From a virus: DNA of 26,970 nucleotides. Shown here one piece after another: positions 1-5,416 of this stretch. Numbering within the stretch: position 1 is the first letter of the stretch; each line of letters starts with the position of its first letter. The stretch covers positions 1 through 26,970 of IMG/VR virus record IMGVR_UViG_3300032116_001111; one strand, 5' to 3'. Made by a program: the position numbers and the translations under genes. The notes beneath the pieces were generated by a model. The model saw only the letters and a program-made list of their open reading frames with translations. It was not told the origin of the DNA and made no database searches.

Positions 1-1
1 T

Positions 2-73
2 ATCGCGCGCGGACTTTTTCTCTCCAGCGGCCCGAAAATCACGGACCCGAAACGATTTGGTCCGGAAAAATAA
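2..73 (+). CDS. 3' end of an upstream gene, function unknown (partial)
   Basis: The frame starting at base 2 is open from the window edge to a TAA at 71-73 and encodes 23 residues ending in ITDPKRFGPEK. The stop lies just before the HNH gene, as expected for the last codons of the preceding gene in a tightly packed operon. Nothing in this short tail identifies a family. Twenty-three codons could also be open by chance, so the call rests mainly on position and spacing. Confidence 0.35.
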   Translation: MARGLFLSSGPKITDPKRFGPEK

Positions 74-88
74 GGGAAATTGTCAGGA

Positions 89-406
89 ATGGCGCTGAAG
101 CCTCTGAAGCAGGCCTTCGGGCGGGCTCAGAAGCCTGCGGTGAGGTTCCCCGACAAGAAGGCTGACCCGTTCTACACGTCGCCTGAATGGCTGCGGACGC
201 GGAAGCGGATCCTGCAGAGGGATGGGGGCCGGTGTACGGCAGTCTGGGATGGTTTCCAGTGCCAGGCCACGGCGACGATAGTCGATCACATCAAGCGCCG
301 GCGTGATGGCGGGGATGAGAGCGACGGAAACCTCCGGTCTCTGTGCCGGGCCTGCGATAATCGGCTGAAGGAAAAGTGGGATGGAAGTCGTCGCGGCGAC
401 GGATGA
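89..406 (+). CDS. HNH endonuclease, phage packaging-associated
   Basis: This is a 105-residue HNH nuclease, a metal-dependent enzyme that cuts double-stranded DNA. Two Cys pairs that could bind zinc are visible (Cys49 and Cys58; Cys86 and Cys89). The HNH core is Asp66-His67, then a GG turn, Asn81 and the LCRAC knuckle. The position after the last Cys, usually His, is Asp90. In HK97-type phages a small HNH protein near the terminase (HK97 gp74 is the model) stimulates DNA cutting during packaging, and the terminase here lies about 4.5 kb downstream. ATG at 89 is preferred because the AAGGGA at 72-77 is 11 bases upstream. An in-frame TTG at 80 would add three residues but sits too close to that site. 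Family assignment is firm; the packaging role is inferred from family and context. Confidence 0.85.
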   Translation: MALKPLKQAFGRAQKPAVRFPDKKADPFYTSPEWLRTRKRILQRDGGRCTAVWDGFQCQATATIVDHIKRRRDGGDESDGNLRSLCRACDNRLKEKWDGSRRGDG

Positions 407-665
407 GCGTCAGTTCCCGATCCTGTCGCCGCTGAACGGGTTTACGAGCGTGCCGCTGGCAATGGTCGAGCCTTTCGAGAAGCGGGCACGGAACAACCAC
501 GGGCAGTCTCTGTCCATGCTGGCTCGCCGCGGGGGGCTTTCCTACGACGAGCTTCTGGCCGTTCTCGAGGATCGCGACCTGCTGCCGTCGTTCAAGCGCG
601 ACCCGCAGGCGGCGTTGAAGGTGCACACGCTGATGCTGAAGTGGCGTGAGCGGCAGAAGCGGTAG
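381..665 (+). CDS. Conserved phage protein of unknown function beside HNH
   Basis: This gene encodes 94 residues and starts inside the end of the HNH gene (26-base overlap), with AAGGA about 9 bases before its ATG, so the two are probably translationally coupled. The middle of the protein (PFEKRARNNHGQSLSMLARR, then GGLSYDEL) resembles a small protein often found next to HNH nucleases in phages of Proteobacteria. No enzymatic motif or membrane segment is visible; it looks soluble, mostly helical and rich in charged residues. Its job is unknown to me. The conserved pairing with HNH suggests a role near packaging or in regulating the nuclease, but that is inference. Confidence 0.7.
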   Translation: MEVVAATDERQFPILSPLNGFTSVPLAMVEPFEKRARNNHGQSLSMLARRGGLSYDELLAVLEDRDLLPSFKRDPQAALKVHTLMLKWRERQKR

Positions 666-673
666 GGTGTGAC

Positions 674-709
674 TCACAACACGTTGCCGATCCTGGCAAG
701 ATGTTGTGA
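674..709. repeat. Long interrupted inverted repeat (hairpin, operator or terminator candidate)
   Basis: Outer arms TCACAACA (674-681) and TGTTGTGA (702-709) are perfect 8-base complements. After a 2x2 mismatch, inner arms TTGCC (684-688) and GGCAA (695-699) pair around a 6-base loop. The element lies 8 bases after the stop of the preceding gene and 56 bases before the next start. No T-run follows, so it is not a standard intrinsic terminator. It could be an RNA hairpin limiting read-through or protecting transcript ends, or a dyad-symmetric protein-binding site in DNA. Confidence 0.6.
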
Positions 710-765
710 TGCCCAGCCCCTCCCACCCCATAGGGGATAGTCAAGCCAATTCCAGAGGGAAGATC

Positions 766-945
766 ATGGGAGAAGCAAAGCGTCGGCTGGCAGCGATGTC
801 GGCCGAAGAGATCGCTGCTGTCGAGGCGCAGAAGGCCCAGCACGAGCAGACCTCGGCTGCGGAGCGTGAGCGCATGAAGCGCGAGAAGAAGGCCCGAGAC
901 GCAATCCTGCGCGCGACGAACATGCCACCGCCTCCAAGTGAGTGA
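766..945 (+). CDS. Small charged helical protein (MGEAKRR type)
   Basis: This encodes 59 residues starting MGEAKRR, an opening seen in many small phage and plasmid proteins of unknown function. The rest is nearly all Ala, Glu, Lys and Arg, pointing to one long amphipathic helix or coiled coil (residues about 8-50) with a PPPP tail. I chose ATG 766 over the in-frame ATGs at 706 and 709 because AGAGGGAAG at 754-762 is a strong ribosome binding site just ahead of it, while the upstream codons overlap the inverted repeat. The gene overlaps the next small gene by 8 bases. No function can be assigned. Confidence 0.65.
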   Translation: MGEAKRRLAAMSAEEIAAVEAQKAQHEQTSAAERERMKREKKARDAILRATNMPPPPSE

Positions 946-1114
946 GATCAAGAAACCCGCCGCACTTGATACCGCGGGAAACAATGCGCAGCCGGCCCAG
1001 GGCGTCGGGCAGTCCAGAAACGCAGTCAGGTCGATGGTGACGACGGAGAAGGTCCGCAGCGTGTCTGCGGCGCCTCGCCGGCGCTCTGTCGCGGTCGAAC
1101 CAGAGAGAACGTGA
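938..1114 (+). CDS. Small protein of unknown function with GTG start
   Basis: A GTG at 938 opens a 58-codon frame ending in TGA at 1112-1114. It fills the gap between its neighbours: its start overlaps the end of the preceding gene by 8 bases, and the next ATG is at 1116. The peptide begins VSEIKKPAALDTAGNNAQ and ends with a basic stretch, APRRRSVAVEPERT. It appears disordered and has no recognisable domain. There is no clear ribosome binding site, so translation would depend on coupling to the upstream gene. The tight fit argues that it is real; the lack of similarity to anything I recognise and the non-ATG start keep confidence moderate. Confidence 0.5.
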   Translation: MSEIKKPAALDTAGNNAQPAQGVGQSRNAVRSMVTTEKVRSVSAAPRRRSVAVEPERT

Positions 1115-1115
1115 G

Positions 1116-1400
1116 ATGGCACAACTTCGGATTACGCTGCTGACGAACGCTGCCGCAACGGGAACGGGTCAGTTTCTCATCTCCGGGGGCGTCTTCAATT
1201 TCACCGTGGACGCATCAGTGTGGAACGGCGCGCAAGTGTCGCTTGAGTTCTCGAGGGACGACAGCACCTACATCCCAACCGACATCAGCCTTACGCAAAA
1301 CGGCTCGCAGATGGGGATCCCGCTCGAATACGGCTACTACCGAGCGGCGATTTCCGGCTCGCCCACGGGCGTAAATGCTTCCATAGGCCAATCCTACTGA
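1116..1400 (+). CDS. Small beta-rich phage protein, probably virion-associated
   Basis: This encodes 94 residues of alternating hydrophobic and polar stretches rich in Ser, Thr and Gly, typical of a small beta-sandwich. Features include the opening MAQLRITLLTNAAATG, a central SLEFSRDDSTYIPTD and a closing EYGYYRAAISGSP. Similar small proteins are common next to tail fibre or spike genes in phages, where they resemble an accessory carbohydrate-binding or decoration module. The gene lies 16 bases before the tailspike gene, supporting a shared role at the virion surface. GAGAGAACGTGAG ahead of the ATG can act as the ribosome binding site. Family and role are inferred from sequence character and position, not from a diagnostic motif. 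Confidence 0.65.
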   Translation: MAQLRITLLTNAAATGTGQFLISGGVFNFTVDASVWNGAQVSLEFSRDDSTYIPTDISLTQNGSQMGIPLEYGYYRAAISGSPTGVNASIGQSY

Positions 1401-1416
1401 TCGGAATCGCTTGTAA

Positions 1417-4113
1417 ATGACCGCGCCGCTCGCCTGGGATTCGAAAGACCCAGATGATATCGACGATTTTGACATCGATTGGTCTGCGCGCCTTGTAACC
1501 GACGAAACGATCTCGACCTCGACGTGGCTGCTGCCTTCGGGGATCACGAGGGTTTCCGACACAAACACGGCGACGACCACGACGATCATTTTGGCGGCGG
1601 GTTCGGCTGGCGCGCTCTACACGCTCACCAACCGGATCACGACGTCTGGCGGCAGGACGCTCGACCAGGATGTGAACCTGCTTGTCGAGGGCAACGGGCC
1701 AGCATCGACGAACAGCGTTCTCCTCTATCCGGGTTCGCCGCTGTACGATTCCGAGGCATCCATTGTTCTCGAGCCGTCCGGTAGTGAAGCGACTGACTCC
1801 GCGAACTTTGCCGCTGCGGCACTTCTCGGGCGCAATGTCGTCATGCGGGATCCGGACGGCACAAAGTTTCGCTTGACAGGCACTATTCCTGTGTACGCTC
1901 GCGTCAAGGGCCTAGGCACTCCGGAGATCATCTTCCGCATCTCACAATCATCGCAGCGCGGCTTGTGGGGCAAGTCCGGCGGGGGCATGGAATTCTTCAA
2001 GATCACGCACATCGTCGACGGCGTGCGGCCTACGAATGGCTCTTTCGGGTGCGCCATTACGACATCAGTTTATGCAGACGATCACGAGGAATGCCGCAGT
2101 TTCAATCTGAGCAACATCTGGTTCGACTGTTCTGCGATCAACGGCGGCGATATTTGGAACACTATTTCGGTGATGGGGAATACCCATTCATTCAAGTTCA
2201 GCAACCTGACGTTTACCGGCGATTATCTGATCCCGATTCTTTGCCATTGGGGCTTTAACCGCCAAGGCACCGCGCAAGTGCAGGTCAGCTATCATCCGCG
2301 CCTCGCGATCTTTGAGAATATCTTCTGCCTGAATAAAGCCGACGCGACGGATTCGGGGAACCTCCTCAATGAAGTTTGCTACGGCATCTACCTCTCTGGC
2401 GTCCATGATGTGGTGATCACCAACCATGTGACGCGCGGCGGCAAGAATGGTCTGATCATCACACCCGGCGATCACGGTGACTGGCGTGCGGACCTTGCCA
2501 GCGCCGGCCGCACAATGTCGGGCATCGTCATCAATGGGTTCACGGCCGAAAATGTCCCCGGCAAGATGCTTTGGGTCAATGGCGTCGCGACACTGGTGTC
2601 CTACTATCCGGCGCGCTGGGTTGGCACCAACCACGACATGAATGTCACGATCACCGGCATCACTTGCCGGCGCGGCAACAACAACGACAATTCGACAAAC
2701 CCCGGCCAGATCCTCGTTTCGCACTGCAAGAATGTGTCGATCCGCGGGATGGACATAGCGAACATCAACGAAAACCCGTTCGCCAACGACAACGACCCCG
2801 TCGTCGAGGTGCAATCCTCGATCAATTGCGACATTCAGGGGACGACACGATCGGCCTTCGGCTGGCAACTGACATCAGGACGGAACATCCGCGTCAATGC
2901 GAGCGCGTATTGCTCGCGCGCGACGGCGACGAGCGGACTGGTCGGTATCAGGGTTGTTGGCGGCATACTGACAGCGACGGCGGAAAGCGCTGTCTCTGCT
3001 GGCGGGACATCCGTCGTATTCGACGTCAGGACCGACATCTATCCGGGCATGCTTTTTGAATATAACGGGACGTTCTTCGAGTTCACGTCAGGGGCGTACT
3101 ACGAGACAGATGACAACGGTCTCAGTGTTGCTGCCAATGACAACATCACGCACACGATTCAGCCAGCGCCAATTGCGATCCCGAACGGGGCGACAATCAC
3201 GCTGCACACTGGCGTCAACGGCGCGCGCATCGACGACGGCGAGGTTTCTGGCTTCTTTACCCATGTCGAGGTCGCATCCTCTGACGCGCGGATGCCGAAT
3301 GACGTCCGCATTGTCGGGACCAAGTTCTCGCGGTCGCAGAAATACGACATCGACTGGCAGAATGGAGAAGGCGAGGTCAACGGCACATCGCACGAATTCT
3401 CGAACATGGCCGGTCTTGCGGGCATCGCGCAGATCAATATCGCGGGCGGCCTACTCGACGTCAAAGGTCCGAAGTTCAATCGCAGGACGCGCTGGCCGAA
3501 GAACGCTTACCATGTCTTCAGGCAGACTGCGGCAAGCAATCTTGGCGAGATTTCCGGGTGCCTATTCGGCGGCGTGGATGAACTGCAGAGTGGATCCAAG
3601 GGCGCAATACGCCTTGGCGCGCAGGGCAATCCGCCTGACCTGATCTTCGGCAATCGTTACGCGCCGTCTATGGGTACTCGTATCGTGTCCGCGTCTCTTG
3701 CGACGCGTCTCACAATCGGTCAGACGGAATTCATCTCCGATACCGCGCCGCTTACCACGGGCGATCTCGAGGACGGCACCTACACCTTCGACAACGATGC
3801 GGCGGCGGCGGGCGTGGGCATCTCGGTCATCACCACAGAAGGCACGTCCGGCACGCTGAACGGCGGCGCCACGACAGGCACGATCACAGATCAGGATCAG
3901 ATCCTTGTCGTCAACTCAACGACGGGCCTAGCGGAAGGCAATCGCATCACCATTGTCGGCGCTAATGGCACCTACAAGGTTTGGCGCATCGACGGACTGA
4001 ATGTGTACCTGACATCAAAGGTCACGACGACTGTCGGTGGCGCAACTCTCACGGCTGCTGCGGTCGCGTTCGCGGCCCCGGTCAGCAAAACTCTCGCAAC
4101 AGCGGCGGCCTGA
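1417..4113 (+). CDS. Probable tailspike: fibre-adaptor N-terminus plus beta-helix
   Basis: An 898-residue protein with two visible parts. Residues about 8-92 (DPDDIDDFDIDWSARL, then STSTWLLPSG and ITTSGGRTLDQ) resemble the small phage fibre-tail adaptor domain, often a separate protein of about 110 residues; here it is fused to the rest. From about residue 130 on, the sequence is a long run of short Asn/Gly/Val/Ile-rich strands, starting with a pectate-lyase-like entry (GTKFRLTGTIPVYARVKGLG). This is the pattern of a right-handed parallel beta-helix as in tailspikes that bind or cut capsule, O-antigen or exopolysaccharide. Catalytic acids cannot be chosen by eye. No signal peptide is present. 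The gene lies upstream of the terminase rather than after the tail-tip genes. The ribosome binding site is weak (TCGGA about 11 bases upstream). Confidence 0.72.
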   Translation: MTAPLAWDSKDPDDIDDFDIDWSARLVTDETISTSTWLLPSGITRVSDTNTATTTTIILAAGSAGALYTLTNRITTSGGRTLDQDVNLLVEGNGPASTNSVLLYPGSPLYDSEASIVLEPSGSEATDSANFAAAALLGRNVVMRDPDGTKFRLTGTIPVYARVKGLGTPEIIFRISQSSQRGLWGKSGGGMEFFKITHIVDGVRPTNGSFGCAITTSVYADDHEECRSFNLSNIWFDCSAINGGDIWNTISVMGNTHSFKFSNLTFTGDYLIPILCHWGFNRQGTAQVQVSYHPRLAIFENIFCLNKADATDSGNLLNEVCYGIYLSGVHDVVITNHVTRGGKNGLIITPGDHGDWRADLASAGRTMSGIVINGFTAENVPGKMLWVNGVATLVSYYPARWVGTNHDMNVTITGITCRRGNNNDNSTNPGQILVSHCKNVSIRGMDIANINENPFANDNDPVVEVQSSINCDIQGTTRSAFGWQLTSGRNIRVNASAYCSRATATSGLVGIRVVGGILTATAESAVSAGGTSVVFDVRTDIYPGMLFEYNGTFFEFTSGAYYETDDNGLSVAANDNITHTIQPAPIAIPNGATITLHTGVNGARIDDGEVSGFFTHVEVASSDARMPNDVRIVGTKFSRSQKYDIDWQNGEGEVNGTSHEFSNMAGLAGIAQINIAGGLLDVKGPKFNRRTRWPKNAYHVFRQTAASNLGEISGCLFGGVDELQSGSKGAIRLGAQGNPPDLIFGNRYAPSMGTRIVSASLATRLTIGQTEFISDTAPLTTGDLEDGTYTFDNDAAAAGVGISVITTEGTSGTLNGGATTGTITDQDQILVVNSTTGLAEGNRITIVGANGTYKVWRIDGLNVYLTSKVTTTVGGATLTAAAVAFAAPVSKTLATAAA

Positions 4114-4116
4114 TAA

Positions 4117-4953
4117 ATGCCTCTTTACAGCCAGAGCCTTCGCGTCATCGCGACGATCACAAACCATGCGGGCACGCTGTCAGCCGCGCCTGGCACGAAC
4201 GTCGCGAGCGGCGGCACCGCGCATACGGTCGGGTCGTGGACAACGCTTCTATCCGCCGCGCAGGTCACAAGGAATCTGCACAAGTTGGTGTTCTCGCCGT
4301 GCGGTACAGGTGCTTCGGCGACGCAGACCGATGCGTTGATGGATATCGCAGCAGGAGAAGCTGGGTCCGAAGTCATCATCATGCAGAACATCCCGGTCGG
4401 ATGGGGCGCTGTGCTGACATCATTCTTGCCGAAAGCGATAGTCCTGCCGTTGTTCTGGCCCCGGAACACAAGGCTTTCCGCGCGTGTTCGCGGAATTCGT
4501 ACCTCGACCAATCACAACATCCTTGTCACCGGTCTCGCGTATTCGAGGCGTCCAGCGATCTGCTTTACCGGAATCGACATCCTCGGCGGCAATCAGGCGG
4601 CATCGCAGGGGACTTCGGTCTTAGGTGGAAATACAAGTACCCCAGGAAGCTGGATCAGCATTGGCTCGGCGACATCCCGACGGTATGGCGGCGTCCTTCC
4701 GCTCGTGCAGGGCACCATGAATGCGGCCGCAACGGCGCTGTCTTATGGCGTCGACGTAGGATATGGCAGCGCCATGCTGCCCAATTCGCCGGATTGGCGC
4801 TTTTTTATCTCAAACTCGGAATACAGCTTCGGCCCGCTGCCCAACGAATTCATGCTCGCGGACATCCCGACAGGTACGCAGATGCAGATGCGCGCAGCAT
4901 GTTCAGGAACGGCTGAAGCCCTGGATTTTGTTCTCGCAATGGGATGGAACTGA
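4117..4953 (+). CDS. Unknown virion-like protein after the tailspike
   Basis: This encodes 278 residues, starting 3 bases after the tailspike stop with no clear ribosome binding site, so coupled translation is likely. The composition (Ser, Thr, Ala, Gly, few charges; repeated aromatic-polar strands such as WRFFISNSEYSFGPLPNEF near residues 228-246) suggests a beta-rich structural protein. There is no signal peptide, membrane helix or enzyme motif. Position suggests a partner of the tailspike, such as a second receptor-binding or capping protein. I do not recognise the family. The reading frame is confidently real because it is long, in phase with operon spacing and followed by a strong ribosome binding site for the next gene. 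Confidence 0.7.
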   Translation: MPLYSQSLRVIATITNHAGTLSAAPGTNVASGGTAHTVGSWTTLLSAAQVTRNLHKLVFSPCGTGASATQTDALMDIAAGEAGSEVIIMQNIPVGWGAVLTSFLPKAIVLPLFWPRNTRLSARVRGIRTSTNHNILVTGLAYSRRPAICFTGIDILGGNQAASQGTSVLGGNTSTPGSWISIGSATSRRYGGVLPLVQGTMNAAATALSYGVDVGYGSAMLPNSPDWRFFISNSEYSFGPLPNEFMLADIPTGTQMQMRAACSGTAEALDFVLAMGWN

Positions 4954-4963
4954 GGAGTTTGAA

Positions 4964-5416
4964 GTGAAGGCGAAACGCGGCAGGGGAAGGCCGGCGTACG
5001 TGCCAACGGTTGCGGCGATGAAAAAGGTCGAAGCACTGGCAGCGGCTGGCATCAAGCGCGAAGCGATCGCGCACATGCTGGAAATCAACATCGACACGCT
5101 CGAGAAGTATTACCGCCAAGAGCTCGAGACCGGGAAGGATGTGATCCGCGGGAAACTTGCTCTCGCTCTTCACAAGAAGGGCATGGAGGGCAACGTCGCT
5201 GCGATTAAGGCCTTCATGGCGTTAAGCGACAAGGACTCCGCACTTCGAGATGCAGAAGAGGCTTCGCGGAACCTGACCGGCGACGTCGAGCCCACGGCAC
5301 CGCCACCGAAGTATGTCGGCAAGAAAGAGCAGGCGCTGGCGGATGCGAAGTCGCTGATTGAGACCGACGATCTGCTGAACCCGCATTCGCTGCCTGAAGC
5401 GACAACGCTCCAGTAA
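4964..5416 (+). CDS. Terminase small subunit (DNA recognition)
   Basis: This encodes 150 residues. The N-terminus (GRGRPAYVPT, then a helical segment GIKREAIAHMLEINIDTLEK at residues about 29-48) is a helix-turn-helix like those by which small terminases bind the packaging site. The next region (LALALHKKGMEGNVAAIKAF) is helical and typical of oligomerising phage TerS. GTG at 4964 is chosen because GAGGAG at 4952-4957 sits 6 bases upstream; the same frame extends back to 4763, but that part is only a shadow of the preceding gene. The stop overlaps the TerL start by one base (TAATG), supporting co-translation. Its ring would recognise phage DNA and hand it to TerL. Confidence 0.8.
   Translation: MKAKRGRGRPAYVPTVAAMKKVEALAAAGIKREAIAHMLEINIDTLEKYYRQELETGKDVIRGKLALALHKKGMEGNVAAIKAFMALSDKDSALRDAEEASRNLTGDVEPTAPPPKYVGKKEQALADAKSLIETDDLLNPHSLPEATTLQ

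Noticed and set aside
592-1122. A 176-codon minus-strand frame over the small-gene region
   Set aside because: It is opposite four small + strand genes with good spacing, crosses the inverted repeat, lacks a ribosome binding site and shows no recognisable domain.
3981-4916. A 311-codon + strand frame overlapping the end of the tailspike and the 278-residue gene
   Set aside because: It is in another frame of two better supported genes, and its product is Arg/His/Ser-rich without a domain. The alternative gene at 4117-4953 fits operon spacing.
4763-4963. Upstream extension of the small terminase frame to an ATG at 4763
   Set aside because: These codons lie inside the preceding gene, while a strong ribosome binding site (GAGGAG) stands just before GTG 4964.
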